NCBI GenBank assembly: GCA_963971285.1
Contig: OZ020248.1
Coordinates: forward strand, 3,100,001 to 3,164,000
Direction: 5' to 3'
DNA length: 64,000 nt
Origin: Astropecten irregularis
Taxonomy: Eukaryota > Echinodermata > Asteroidea > Paxillosida > Astropectinidae
Shown: positions 52,201 through 61,109 of the stretch, one piece after another
Numbering within the stretch: position 1 is the stretch's first letter
Layout of the letters: each line of letters starts with the position of its first letter
Position numbers and translations under genes: made by a program
Notes under the pieces: model-generated
Database searches by the model: none
What the model was told of the DNA's origin: nothing
Seen by the model: the letters and a program-made list of their open reading frames with translations, nothing else

Positions 52201-53786
52201 AAACCACTGTGGCATAGTGGTCTGGTGTGTGAGTAGTCAAGATCTACATGTAACAGGTCAATCTACAGATTGTTGGTTCGAGTCGTTAAATAAAAAACTA
52301 GAGTGTGCACTCTGCGCGTGATACATTCAACCATGGCCAGGGCGATTGCCTCAGAAAAAAAAAAGCACCTCCGTTTCAAATTGTGCGTGCATTCGTAACC
52401 CGGTTCGGTTGAATAACATCCAGGTATATGGACTCTACTGCGGCTGCTCAGTCACCCCACTAAAATGGCAGCTGCGTGTCCAAGCCGTCCATGCAGGAGT
52501 GCCCACAGCACGCACATGGAATGCGAAGGGCGCACTCTAGTTTTTTATGGTTCTCTATGGTTCTATGGTTAGAGTCCAACTATAACGTGTGCATACTTGG
52601 TCATATATTGCTCTCCTTCACTCTATATTAATTGGGTACACCTAAGCTGTATCCTCTCAAAGGAACTGCGATGGTTTCTGGAATGATAATTTTCCTTGAA
52701 TGACCAGGAACACAAGATAATAAATAGCATTTTCCAGTATATATTTTGCATCATAAATACCTACAATAACTAATACAAATGGGACAACATTCATTATACA
52801 TGTACATTTACTAAGATAATAAAAATTATCAGTTCAAAGTGTAAAATGATATCTCAAATTCTACTCACAATCTGAAGCATTCTCTCATGGCACCGTGAGC
52901 GAATGCCTATAAAAAAAAAGAAGACAACAAAAATATGTGATATTACCTTCCATTCTTCGGTGTATTTTTAATTAGTGACAACTTAAAACACATTAAAGTG
53001 ACACAAGAATTTTTATTAAGCAATCAAGGAATTCAACAAAATAAAAATAAATCTAAAGAACAGCTCTGTAACTTTTTTCAGAAATAAAATTTACACGCAT
53101 CTCTCAAAACCCAAGTTGTCCTTCTGTGGTAAATACTTTTTTTACATTCATGACAAGAGGTAAGCCTAAACAACTTCTTAAATGTTATCCTAAACCCTTT
53201 TCAAAAAATCTACATGCACAAATGTAAATAGAGGCTTTTGACAGCGGTTTGAAAAGGAAAATGGAGCTTCAGCTTCAATGAAAACCAACACTCTATATTT
53301 TGAGCATATGGATGACAGAGCCAGAGCCGGAGCCGGAGCCAGAGCTGGAGCTAATTTCAGGAGCCTGAGCATTTCATAAACCCCATAGAATGGCTTGCAT
53401 GGACCAGCAGTTTTTTAAAAAATTATCACAAAAAATGTGAATGCGTACGGTAAATACAGATTCCTGCTTACCTCTTTGGCTACTTTCACCATGACATTAT
53501 CAATGACCCATTTATTGCTGCCAGCGCTGTACCTATGCCTGACAGCCACCTCAGTGGGATAATCCTCCAGATGGAACTGGGTCCACGGATCTTCGATGGC
53601 CTGTGCCTTCCTGATCAGGCGCTTCCATTTCTTCTTCAGAGGCGGGGTTTTGGGTCGCAGCTTCTCCTGGGGCGGCTCGAGGAGGATGCACTCCGTCAGC
53701 GAGACAAGATGGACTTCTTCGTCGTCATCGGACTCGGCCATTGGCTCATTCAGATTACGCCGGTGAGACACGGCTGCCTCGGACAT
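40089..53786 (-). CDS. EEF2K: Eukaryotic elongation factor 2 kinase (eEF2K), 13 coding exons, 679 aa
   Basis: Alpha-kinase that phosphorylates eEF2 and slows translation elongation when Ca2+/calmodulin rises. Coding exons from 5' to 3': 53472-53786, 52869-52906, 51983-52154, 51219-51368, 50391-50451, 48617-48816, 47233-47562, 46437-46460, 43088-43210, 42250-42438, 41583-41707, 40777-40955, 40089-40222; they sum to 680 codons in frame. Features: calmodulin-binding segment around Trp54 (KKKWKRLIRKAQAIEDPW), ATP Lys139 in NFVAKRY, metal/catalytic DIQGVGDLYTDPQ, zinc-site HACNEIC, a Ser-rich linker (about 313-430), then Sel1-like helical repeats and AMKGRLANKYY near the C-terminus. The vertebrate protein is about 725 residues with a shorter linker-for-linker match. 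The C-terminus is extended by an acidic run. Start: ATG at 53784-53786, five nt after a likely acceptor. Confidence 0.97.
40376..40439 (-). mobile_element. tRNA-derived SINE fragment, copy S5, in EEF2K last intron
   Basis: The minus strand reads GGCTCGATAGCTCAGTTGG and GCAGGTTCAAATCCTG, A- and B-box-like sequences. Confidence 0.65.
40471..40737. mobile_element. MITE, family M7
   Basis: GAGCCCAATTTCATGGAATC and GATTCCATGAAATGAGCCC are near-perfect inverted ends. Ends 40 nt before the preceding EEF2K exon. Confidence 0.85.
40777..40955 (-). CDS. EEF2K: EEF2K coding exon (Sel1-like region)
   Basis: Acceptor TTTTCACCAG, donor GTAAGT. Encodes IMWTESVHWYQQAIAMS and NYQLLVRQAEMYRTGGHGL, matching the WLEALHWYNTALEM...AREAEMLFTGGYGLEK region of vertebrate eEF2K. 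Confidence 0.95.
41336..41543. mobile_element. Foldback-like element, copy F4
   Basis: GGGGCCTTTTCCAAAACTCG with GGCTCAGACTCGGGCTTCG, and right side ATTGAGCCGGAACTGG; family core AGAGAATCTACTTCC and GAAGTTGAAGTTCTGTTTTC. Confidence 0.7.
41583..41707 (-). CDS. EEF2K: EEF2K coding exon (Sel1-like region)
   Basis: Acceptor CGTCAATAG, donor GTAAAC. Encodes MDLMEQAAEAGDRPSMIYLA and YHSGTNIG, the AAEAGDRQSMILVARAF equivalent. Confidence 0.95.
41861..42223 (-). mobile_element. MITE, family M4, copy 4 (reversed)
   Basis: TAAAGGTAATATAATACTTT at one end; ATCTGTGAAGATTTCTGTTT and an ACCTTTA end at the other. Shares CCCGCTTTTTGAGAAAACGG. Confidence 0.8.
42250..42438 (-). CDS. EEF2K: EEF2K coding exon (Sel1-like region)
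   Basis: Acceptor GAATTTCAG, donor GTGAGT, 63 codons. Encodes IHLDLAKYHEMGRF and AAFYHLEQASHCGTMEAILA, matching VRYHEGGRF and AVFHLEHAANLGELEAIVA. Confidence 0.96.
42816..43031. mobile_element. Foldback-like element, copy F5
   Basis: ACGAAACGGGCTCAGGCTCA at the left, GAGCCTGAGCCTAAGCCTGA at the right, core AGTACATTCTCTGGTTTGAA and ACCACAACCTATCTTTTCAG. Confidence 0.75.
43088..43210 (-). CDS. EEF2K: EEF2K coding exon
   Basis: Donor GTATAC, 41 codons. Encodes NIEIALRERLNLKRKMGGSI, matching the DLEKKIGKSILGK stretch before the Sel1-like repeats. Confidence 0.92.
44111..44340. mobile_element. MITE, family M1
   Basis: GGGGCCAATTTCAAGGCCCT at the left, TTAACAGCTCCATGAAAT at the right with the last bases lost. 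Confidence 0.8.
45111..45452 (+). mobile_element. SINE with tRNA-like head and CCTTGGGCAAG body, apparently full length
   Basis: A box TGGCCTAGTGGT (45120-45131) and B box GGTTCGAATCC (45177-45187); body GTCCTTGGGCAAGATGCTTT, TTCACCCAGGAGTAAAAGGG, CCAGGGAGTTGAGATTG; tail GCGCATTATAAATG. This is the reference copy for fragments at 11321, 13790 and 52203. Confidence 0.88.
45458..45684. mobile_element. hAT-like non-autonomous element, relative of 877-1108
   Basis: Right end ATAGTTACGCCACTG; internal GGGGCAAGCGCTAAAATTGC and TTGATGCCAATGAAAACAAA parallel, in inverse, the copy at 877-1108. The left end is decayed. Confidence 0.6.
45755..46098. mobile_element. 344-bp inverted-repeat element with CTAGCT duplication
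   Basis: Ends CAGACCTCCCAACATTT and AAAGGTTGGGAGGTCTG; CTAGCT directly on both sides (45749-45754 and 46099-46104). Complete by its ends; family unknown. Confidence 0.85.
46437..46460 (-). CDS. EEF2K: EEF2K 24-nt microexon
   Basis: On the minus strand an ATTTAG acceptor precedes GAACTTGAAAATTCTCCTAA...CAAA and a consensus GTGAGT donor follows. It adds eight codons (ELENSPNK) at phase 0 between two phase-0 exons, so it can be kept or skipped without a frame change. It lies in the Ser-rich linker before the Sel1-like repeats. Confidence 0.7.
46461..47232. other. EEF2K intron
   Basis: Contains an M5 unit at 46688-46850 (ATCCTAGCAGGATC and ATCCTGCTAGGATC palindromes) and an M3 MITE at 47079-47204. 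Confidence 0.65.
47079..47204. mobile_element. MITE, family M3
   Basis: CTGGATTTCACCAAACAGTA, AGATTGATCTTAAG and the inverse end TTGTGCTTCGTGAAATTGTC. It ends only 29 nt from the EEF2K donor at 47231. Confidence 0.7.
47233..47562 (-). CDS. EEF2K: EEF2K coding exon (Ser-rich linker)
   Basis: Acceptor TCATGACAG, donor GTAAGT, 110 codons. Low-complexity Ser/Pro/acidic linker with RKAST, RHRPSISP, SPEASSP, SPDDVSMSP and RRRRTFSEDDE. Little sequence conservation is expected here; exon assignment rests on frame, splice sites and position. Confidence 0.9.
47804..47993. mobile_element. Inverted-repeat element, family M5
   Basis: GCCTTTGAGAAAGATCCTGC and the inverse end CTTTCTCAAAGGC; GGATCGAAATGCATCAGG pairs with CCTGACGTTTCGATCC. 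Confidence 0.8.
48231..48579 (+). mobile_element. MITE, family M4, copy 5
   Basis: AAAGGTACAATACAGGATTG and AAGTATGGTACTACCTTTT with CACAAAGTGGGCACTGTATG. Confidence 0.8.
48617..48816 (-). CDS. EEF2K: EEF2K coding exon (alpha-kinase C-lobe)
   Basis: Acceptor TTTGCAG, donor GTTAGT. Encodes GVGDLYTDPQIHTATGTEY and the zinc-site ASHACNEICQGL, nearly identical to vertebrate eEF2K. Confidence 0.98.
48817..50390. other. EEF2K intron
   Basis: No element with clear ends recognised. AT-rich, with TATAATAATATAATAATTG near 49836. Confidence 0.5.
50391..50451 (-). CDS. EEF2K: EEF2K coding exon
   Basis: Acceptor TTTTTACCAG, donor GTAAGA. Encodes AFSHFTFERSGHKLIVVDIQ. Confidence 0.97.
50452..51218. other. 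EEF2K intron
   Basis: Contains an M5 element (50977-51152). 50830-50930 has CCGACCGGTGCCGACCGGTG, a GC-rich direct repeat. Otherwise nothing recognised. Confidence 0.6.
50977..51152. mobile_element. Inverted-repeat element, family M5
   Basis: Has CCAATCCTAGCAGGATCTTT, GCCTTTGAGAAAAGATCCTG and GCAAGTAATAAAACTGCTCA in the family order. Confidence 0.7.
51219..51368 (-). CDS. EEF2K: EEF2K coding exon
   Basis: Acceptor TTCCCCAG, donor GTAAAA, 50 codons. Encodes VDIVQMCVLEFKNRPGNPLF and EGNYIKYNSNSGYV. Confidence 0.97.
51601..51957 (+). mobile_element. MITE, family M4, copy 6
   Basis: AAAGGTAGTACCATACTTAG and AAGTATGATATTACCTTT; CAAAAAGTGGGCACTGTGTG. It ends 26 nt from an EEF2K donor. Confidence 0.85.
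51983..52154 (-). CDS. EEF2K: EEF2K coding exon (ATP lysine)
   Basis: Acceptor CTCCTACAG, donor GTAACC. Encodes KKLSNFARQRDWKHAGNFVA with the next residue Lys139, then DVRLQMDAKIWGEEFSRHNP. Confidence 0.98.
52203..52755 (+). mobile_element. SINE copy split by a short DNA transposon
   Basis: 52203-52288 is the tRNA-like head (GGCATAGTGGTCTGGTGTG, GGTTCGAGTC); the body resumes after about 52572 (ATACTTGGTCATATATTGCT, GAATGACCAGGAACA). The insert at 52291-52547 separates them. Confidence 0.75.
52291..52547. mobile_element. Short inverted-repeat DNA transposon inside the SINE
   Basis: TAAAAAACTAGAGTGTGCAC and GCGCACTCTAGTTTTTTA are inverted ends; TA at each edge fits a TA target duplication as in Tc/mariner-type elements. 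GC-richer than its surroundings. Confidence 0.75.
52869..52906 (-). CDS. EEF2K: EEF2K 38-nt coding exon
   Basis: Acceptor TTTTTTATAG, donor GTGAGT. Encodes AFAHGAMRECFR, matching PFGRGAMRECFR. Confidence 0.96.
52907..53471. other. EEF2K intron 1 of the coding region
   Basis: Contains a foldback-like element at 53198-53384; otherwise AT-rich. Confidence 0.6.
53198..53384. mobile_element. Foldback-like element, copy F6
   Basis: Right arm has GAGCCAGAGCCGGAGCCGGA; core GGTTTGAAAAGGAAAATGGA and CTTCAGCTTCAATGAAAACC match F1-F5. Left arm reduced to CCCTTTTCAAAAAA. Confidence 0.65.
53472..53786 (-). CDS. EEF2K: EEF2K first coding exon with calmodulin-binding segment
   Basis: ATG at 53784-53786, donor GTAAGC. 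105 codons: acidic DDDEE, basic KKKWKRLIRKAQ with Trp54 (vertebrate Trp85 equivalent), then DPWTQFHLEDYPTE and RHRYSAG. TTCTCCCAG ends five nt before the ATG, so a non-coding exon probably precedes it. Confidence 0.93.
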
Positions 53787-54235
53787 TTCAACTGGGAGAA
53801 GTTCAGAAGTATACACAGGAGCACATAGATGTTTCCGTTAGCAGTTGGTGGCCAGACTATCATGTCTTTATACGTGTTTGCTACCAGCAGGATCCCTGTG
53901 ATCATTTAACAGGCAACCTGGAAATCAAACTGCCGTAAAAGAGTGCAGGAATGCAGAATGCCGAGTCTCGGAGCCTGAACTGCAAGAAATCAAAAAGATA
54001 AACAAACCCATTCTGTTTAAAAAACAAAAACATTGAATATATTTGACTTGTTTAGAATGGATCAATGCACTTTAAAACTGTGTTATGATCGTGCCCAGTT
54101 ACATCTGTAGAGTTGTAATATACATGTACATTACCCTTCATTTAATAAGTATAACTGTACATCACCAGCTGTTCCTCAAATCAAAATGAAACACAACAGA
54201 CTAACACAAAATGCATGCCAATTTGAAGGGGCCAT

Positions 54236-54580
54236 AAAAGGTGATCAATACAGATTCATGGGCAAAAATATCAAGGAAGATACATGTACAGCAACTGTCA
54301 TCTGTGAAAATTTCAGTCCAATACGGTGTCCACTTTTTGAGAAAACAGTGAAAAACAGCCACAGTATTTCTTTAGTATTTCTTTTTTGTTTTTGATCTTT
54401 AAAAGATCAAAAATAATTTTGGTCAATGGTTTTACTCTTTTCTGGATAAATACAGCATTTCAGGCAGAAACATTTTAAGGGTATGTTTCAACCATCACCA
54501 TCTTTATACCTATTAAGTTAGTGGTAAATCTGCGAAGATTTCTGTTTCGGTATACTACTAAAGTATGATACTACCTTAAA
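54236..54580 (-). mobile_element. MITE, family M4, copy 7 (reversed)
   Basis: Truncated at one side; AAGTATGATACTACCTTAAA at the other, with CCAATACGGTGTCCACTTTT and GATCTTTAAAAGATC. Confidence 0.8.
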
Positions 54581-54638
54581 CGGGAACACCCAATTCATAA
54601 CAGAAACACACGTAATGTATATATACATATATATGTAC

Positions 54639-54934
54639 CAGGGCTCGAAAAATCCATTAGACTGTGAACCGAGTCTAGTAATTTCAGTGTCGGTCTAGCA
54701 TAGTAAAGTTTGTACTGCACTAGTCCTGCTGTCTAGTGATTTTGTTTTCATTGCACATTAAAATGGTGCCTAAATTAATGAATTTTTAGACTCACTATTG
54801 CACAAATTTACAGTTTTCCTATGTACAGTACATGAATGCCTCAGGTCTAGTGAAAAAAGTTCAGGTCTAGTAAAATGCTTCAGTTACTACTAGACATGCT
54901 GTCCAGTGAATTTTTTCATGAAATTCGAGCCCTG
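54639..54934. mobile_element. hAT-like element (CAGGGCTCGAAA ends)
   Basis: CAGGGCTCGAAAAATCCA and GAAATTCGAGCCCTG. TGTAC lies directly on both sides, but TGTAC is common nearby, so the duplication is uncertain. Internal TCTAGT motifs repeat. Confidence 0.75.
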
Positions 54935-55025
54935 TGTACTGTACTTCTGTTTGACTGTATGGTACAATGATAATTACTTACATATGTACATGTACATGTA
55001 CATAATGTCTACACTACAGTGTATG

Positions 55026-55196
55026 CAAGCCTGGAAATAAACGGAGGCCACAGAGGCCATGGCCTTCGTTGCCCTGGTTCTTGGCCTTGGTGCCCCTTCA
55101 AATGTTTCCATAGACATTATGATTTTCCAATGGAAGTGCCCTTTGCAAATGTTGGAAAATTTGCCTTGCCCTCACCAAACCTTATTTCCAGCCTTG
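55026..55196. mobile_element. Short inverted-repeat element (CAAGCCTGGAAATAA ends)
   Basis: CAAGCCTGGAAATAA and TTATTTCCAGCCTTGG with a GGCCACAGAGGCCATGGCC palindrome inside. Confidence 0.7.
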
Positions 55197-57652
55197 GTGT
55201 ATGTACACCTAGATGCATTATTCATGACATTTTACATACACTGAAGTAGGTTCAATTCCCAGCTCAGTTAATTGATTCTCTGCTTGAAAAACATACCAGT
55301 GATAAAAACGAAGAAGTACATGAACATGCCTGCCCAACAAACAATTTGAAAAGGTCAGTTTTGCTCTCAAGTATTTACACGACGACCAGGAAAGCTGAGC
55401 CTGCCAGAGACACATGACGGGAAAATGACAATTACTGTAAACTACGTCAATGTTTAACCAGAGATAAAGGTCACCATCCAGGTCTGACTGCCATATTGCA
55501 TTTTGCACCGACCCCAAAATGACCCAGACTTTAGCATTTGGAAAGTAGATCAGTTCATACACAGTGAGACAAAGATCGAGCATACGTGTTCATGTACGAT
55601 AGCATTCTACTGGTTGTAAGAGGAAGGCCTAAAGGGCTCAAGTTGACCTAAATGTAGTATCATCCTTTCAACCATTTATTTAATCTATTGTTCCCCATGC
55701 AAGATAAAACAAAATGATTTCCAAGTAATTTCTTTAAATTTCTTTAACACATATTTTGACTACAACGCACAATTTATTTAGTTTTGACAAGTGATGACAT
55801 AGGCATTTCTAATATTAACAAATGTTGCAAACTGCCAACAAAATGAAACTGACAAACCTAGGCCTAAATTCCCCCACAGAGGAAGCCAGATTTCAAACAG
55901 CTTACAAATCATGTATCTTTGTTGAAGATACTATAACCGACCAATAGACTACTGTTAAATGGCTATTGTCCACAGCAGGTTAACACAATACATACTTAAC
56001 TAGTTTTTTCCTGTCTCAATACAAAGAGTGACTGTGTGACATTGACCATAGAGCTGTTAGTAGCTCTATGCACTGACCCTGTTCCTGCAGTGTATGTATG
56101 CTACACCCACCACATAAATGACTGTGACTAGCCACAAACAGCCAATGCAATGTGTGTAAAATGACCTGCAAAGCTTAAAGGCTTCCTGTGGTTGTTGTTG
56201 TGTTGGCAATGAACCATTTATGATTGATTGATAACTGCGTCAGACACATGACCTGAGTAAGGTCATGGCTTCAATGTATGTGCACAAACATATGGTGTTC
56301 TATTCATGCAGGATTCGCAGTACATATTGTACATAGGCCTATGTGTACAGCCATAGGGAGGTCATGGCTCTCTGGTGTAGCTATGTATGCATGATTTCCT
56401 GAATCCTGATCAGGCATGTTTGGCTGTTCCACTAATCATACTGATGATAATGTTCAGGCTTTTTGATTAACTTGCCAATTACCAAGTTTTTTACACTAAT
56501 TTCATACAAACTGCATGTATACATAATGGGGCAAGTAATGTATTTGTGTACAATATGTTAACAAGTTGTAGAGTTAACTTCTACATCTATTTTGGATTTG
56601 GCTGGATTAGAATAAATATGTTACATGTTGTTCTTTTTTGGTCACAATACAATTCTGCAGTTAACAGGGCTAAATGTACATTTCCATGAAACATTTGCAT
56701 GAAATGGGCTCCACGCATGTGACGTCACATTCAGATGTTTGGACAAACAAGTCACACAATTAACTTACATTACACGTAATTATATAAACCTGGCTGATTT
56801 GATCAAAGGAAATGTATTAAAAAAATGATAACTATAATGTTAGCAATGATTTACAACACAGAGAAGAGAAAGAAAATAAGCAAATTACACTATCAAACTC
56901 ATCATGTATAATGTTTGTTTAAAAACCATTTTGATGTCAAAGTTCTAAAATCTGAGTTCTAAATTATATTTGTTTACCATTCAAAACTATTGAATTTCCT
57001 AGTTTTTGTCATTTGGAATGCTATTTTCATTGAGAAAAAAAGACTTGTGCAATCTTATCCAATTACGTAGTGATTCTGTGGTTTAGTGTATATGTGCTGT
57101 TAATTTCCTGTTGCGTGCATGGTGAGTGGTTTTTTTTTTTTTAGGTGACTCCCCTCGTAATTTCCCTAACAGATTTAGAATCCTGCCAACTTTCCACAAA
57201 CTTGCTGACATCACTTATTAAACAAACAGTTTATGAATTATGTGAGTTTTGTAACAGTAAAGTCACTGTAATTCTCTCTTTTTATCAGAATGGCCCAATG
57301 GGGAGATGAAACCAATGCCCCATAATAAATAATGTTAGACTAGAAAAAAGTACAATATCTAATGTCAATTATTCATTTGAAAGGAGAACAAAGAATAAGT
57401 ACATTTGACCGGTCATTTGCATACTTAATTGCATTTCTTAGTTTCACTAGTCTAGTGATAAATTACTAACTGTTAGTGATCAATTTGATGATTAGAATAT
57501 GATACATTACATTTAGAACTGAATAGAAATTGAGTCAAACAAAGCCAAAACAAGGACACAAAACAACACAAAACTATGCTACAGTAGGCCTACTCAGTAG
57601 TGACAGTGACACAGATACATCATTTCTAAATCATAACAACACATTACACAAG

Positions 57653-58260
57653 CTTTCATTTCATTTCATTTCATTTATTATTTTTGCAGGAACATACAAA
57701 CATACAAACAGGAAATACAAGTTACATACAAAACTGTAAATCAAATATGGACGACAAAATCTTACATAGACTGAACAGTAAAAATGAGATAATAAGCTTA
57801 CATGAAAAACAAAGAAACAAATAGCACCCCTGCAGGATTGCAAAAAAGTAAACTTAATCACTGTCTAGTTGCTCTCCTTCAGTGCTATACCGGCAGACCA
57901 ATAAAAAACAGACATTTCAAACAATAAAATGACAAAGGAATTGCATACATGTACACTAACATTGGCAATGGATATAATAATAAAACATGTACATGTACAT
58001 GATAAATAAATTTAAAAAAATATCAATACAAATAAATAGTGAATAAATCCTATGCAACTTTAATTACATTGGCTTGAAGACCTGGAGTTAGTAAATGGTC
58101 CCTGAGTGCAGTATTAAATTGAGATAGACCAAAAACAACAGTATCCTTAACAGCTGAGGGCAATGCCTCCCATAATCTAGGGAATCTATGAAACAGGGAA
58201 TGATGGGCTGCATTAGCTTCCTGTACACAAGTCACAATGAAGTGGAATTCGCTCGCGGAA
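57653..58260 (-). mobile_element. 3' end of a LINE
   Basis: The minus strand encodes a C-terminal LINE-type peptide (58235-58050: FHRFPRLWEALPSAVKD, then LSQFNTALRDHLL) followed by an AT-rich 3' UTR ending in ATGAA pentamer repeats (57653-57678). The FPRLWEALPS pattern is typical of the C-terminus of CR1/L2-type reverse transcriptase proteins. 5'-truncated; clade is inferred. Confidence 0.5.
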
Positions 58261-58639
58261 TTATTTCCAAATTTGTCTTTTCAAAATAGAATAATTAAGA
58301 ATGTTCTAGTGCCCAGCTAAGTGCTAGTAAAACACGACAACAGCCCCACGCAACACACTGCACACTGATGTTGATGATGTACTGCGTGGTCAATGTTTGT
58401 TTTTGTGTCTGCTCATTATCATACCGAGGTCTTCCATGGCCATCCATGCTCATCCAGGGCATTAATTTACGATCTTGTTTTGAGCAAATAGGCCTAATGA
58501 AAATTCGACAGAAGGATTCCATATACATAAGGTTTAAAATGTTATTTGATGAGGATACTAATTATACTTACATCGAAATAGATCCACTCTCCTACTCACA
58601 GAAACAACGGGATGAACAGTGTTGTTGTTTTCAGAAATA

Positions 58640-58870
58640 ATGACTCATCTATCTCATATCATCCCAACACAAAACTCCTACGCACTGCCTATTATTAGTC
58701 GTACGCACATGCCATACGTACGTTGTGGTTTTTAATTTGTGTTCGGAACCAGACTACTCCATATCCTTTGTCGTTACACATTGCGACTTGTGGCTAGACT
58801 TAATGAAATGGCACGTACCTGTGCGTGCACGGGAAACCGATTGGCTAGCAATTAACACGTGATTTTGCCA
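58640..58870 (-). promoter_or_regulatory. EEF2K: Possible EEF2K promoter and non-coding first exon
   Basis: CpG-richer than its surroundings (ACGTACCTGTGCGTGCACGG). On the minus strand a CCAAT box (58844-58840) precedes a strong donor AG|GTACGT (exon end 58819) that could join the acceptor before the EEF2K ATG. Inferred only from motifs. Confidence 0.3.
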
Positions 58871-59039
58871 CTGAATATAACCGTCTGCTAAATATCCAAT
58901 TAATGATGAAATATGTCAGGTTTTTAATTATGTGGCATATGTTATGAATTCATTGGATAATTTTTGATACCGATGCACTTAAATTGCACAAAATATCAGT
59001 AAAATATACTTAAACTAAGAACACCCAACCTCGTTTTGA

Positions 59040-59121
59040 GGTAGCGTGGCCGAGTGGTCTAAGGCGCTGGTTTTAGGCACCAGTCATTTCGATGGCGTGG
59101 GTTCGAATCCCACCGCTGCCA
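59040..59121 (+). tRNA. tRNA-Leu (anticodon UAG)
   Basis: Cloverleaf: acceptor GGTAGCG / CGCTGCC plus A, A box TGGCCGAGTGGT, anticodon arm CTGGT-TTTAGGC-ACCAG with TAG anticodon, long variable arm, B box GGTTCGAATCC. The long variable arm fits class II tRNA-Leu. A T-rich Pol III stop follows (TTCTTTATTATTTT). No intron. Confidence 0.95.
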
Positions 59122-59570
59122 ATTCTTTATTATTTTCTCTACTTATAAACGCAGATATTAACACTTCAAATGACTCAGCCATTCGTTTAGTAACCAAATT
59201 TAAAATTAAAACTTTACTATGCTAAAAAGCAACTTCCATAGCTATATACATATGTATAGCTGAATAGAATGTGTATGATGTTCATACTGTAGTTATTTGC
59301 TTAGTAATCATAGCAGGATCTATCTCAAAGCTAAATGACAAGAGGACAAGAACATACAATAAAGATACCCATAAATGGATGAGAGGATCAGACACAGACA
59401 TGATAGTGGTACTAGGTGGGAAAACTGTGGTCAGGGGACAAAAGGTTGACACTAATAACAAAAGGGTGAAGATTCACAGAGGCTGAAAAGGGTTAGAATT
59501 AGCACAGCAATAATAAACCTAGATTATAAACTAGACAAGTTTTGGAGTATGATGGTTATGGATACCGATT

Positions 59571-59897
59571 AAAGGTAATATCATACTTTTGTTTTTGTCA
59601 AAGAAATACATATTCATGGTCAAACATATCAAGGAAGATACAATAACAGTCATCTGTGAAAATTTCAGTCCCACATGGTGCCCATTTTTTGAGAAAACAG
59701 TGACAAACGGCCACAGTATTTCTTAAGTCTTTTTTTTTTAGTCGTTGTTTTACTAATTTCTGGATAAATACACCATTTCAGACGGAAAAATAATTACGGT
59801 AGGTTTCTACCAGCATCATCTTCATACCCTGAAAGTTATAGGTAAATCTGTGAACATTTCTGTTTTGGTTTCTTACCAAAGTATGATATTATCTTTA
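59571..59897 (-). mobile_element. MITE, family M4, copy 8 (reversed)
   Basis: AAAGGTAATATCATACTTTT and AAGTATGATATTATCTTT; CCCACATGGTGCCCATTTTT inside. Confidence 0.85.
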
Positions 59898-60462
59898 AGG
59901 ACCAAAACAAAATTTACTGAAGGTGTTTGATTTCCATACTCTCAGACTTATCAGATGAGCACAGCAATAATACACATCACAACTCAATATTTTAGCATCC
60001 AAAAACCCATAACTTTTTATTACCTACCATAAAAATATATTTTATCCGTAAATACAAGAAAAATAGAACAGTGGCATTTGGTAACAAATATATACACAGA
60101 TAAATCTAATGCGGCTTTTACTATTAAAACTTAGTCTTACCATTTAGGAATGGTTTTGTCCAAAGTAAATTACTAGTTACTAAAGTCCATACATTTTGGG
60201 CAGCTTAACAAAGATTCAGTAAATTCTGTGAAGTTTAACTCTTAAAATGGAAAATTAGAGCTAGCAATTAAAACAAAACGTGACATCTAATTATGTCAAA
60301 TCTAATTTCACAAAACCTGAACCCAAAAAATCTATTGTAACAAAACAAATCATAACATAGAACTGATCAAAAATCAACAAACCAAATTAGAAAATACATG
60401 TTTTAAAAATTAAAAAATTCTAGAAACTTAAAAGACTCAAAAACAGACAAAATGAATGTCTG

Positions 60463-60900
60463 TTAAGGGTGGGGTTAAGGGTGAAGTTAAGGGTCGGGCA
60501 AGTTTTGGGTAAGCATAGGATAAGGGGGCATGGGTGGGGTAAGTATTGTAATGGGGTAAGAGTGGTAAGGATGGGGGTAAGATTGGGGTAGGGTTGGGTA
60601 AGGGGGGGGGGGGGGTAGGGTTGGGTAAGGTTGGTGTAGGGTTGCGAAAGGGTGGGGTAGGGTTGGGTAAGTGTGAGGTGGGGCCTGGGTATGGATGGGG
60701 TAGGGTTGGGTCAGGATAGGGTAGGGTTGTGTGGGTAAGGGTGGGGTAAGGGTTAGGTAATGATGGGGTAAGGGTTGGTTAGGGTGAGTGAGGGTCGGAT
60801 GAGAGTGGAATGAGGGTAATGGCAGGATAAGGGCAGGATAAGGGTTGGTTAGGGTGGGATACAGTTGGTGGGGAAACAGTTGGGTGAGGCTGTGGCAAGG
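60463..60900 (+). repeat. G-rich degenerate telomere-like / minisatellite block
   Basis: About 440 bp with strong G-strand bias built from GGGGTAAG, GGGTTGGGTAAGG and GGGTTAGG-type units, including a run of 13-14 G near 60603-60616. Not exact TTAGGG repeats. High G-quadruplex potential on the plus strand. Confidence 0.9.
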
Positions 60901-61109
60901 ACAGAGGCCGAGATGTAGAAAATGGTTCTAGGAACCAACAAAGACTCTCCTTTAATATTTCTCATTCAAAAACAAAACATGTGGTATGATGTCATTGACT
61001 TTCCACAAAAATAAATTCTACAGTATTGTGGTACAAAGACTGGATAAATCCCAAGTCCCAGTTCCACCTTGTGATTCTATTTTGGCCGTAGTCTTACTAT
61101 GTAATCTAC

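Larger units (their letters stand above)
53787..59039. other. Probable EEF2K 5' intron and upstream DNA
   Basis: No coding exon recognised. Holds M4 copy 7, two short inverted-repeat elements, a LINE 3' end and a possible promoter at 58640-58870. 55200-57640 is AT-rich with nothing recognised. Confidence 0.5.
59122..61109. other. Spacer between tRNA-Leu and the MFSD13A-like 3' end
   Basis: Contains M4 copy 8 (59571-59897) and the G-rich block (60463-60900). 59900-60460 is AT-rich with nothing recognised. Confidence 0.55.

Noticed and set aside
53801-53938. Plus-strand frames over the EEF2K first exon
   Set aside because: Opposite-strand shadows of the calmodulin-binding exon.
54186-54395. 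Short frames recurring near 54186, 48295, 63320, 63489, 13167
   Set aside because: All lie in copies of the M4 MITE and reflect its shared sequence, not a gene.
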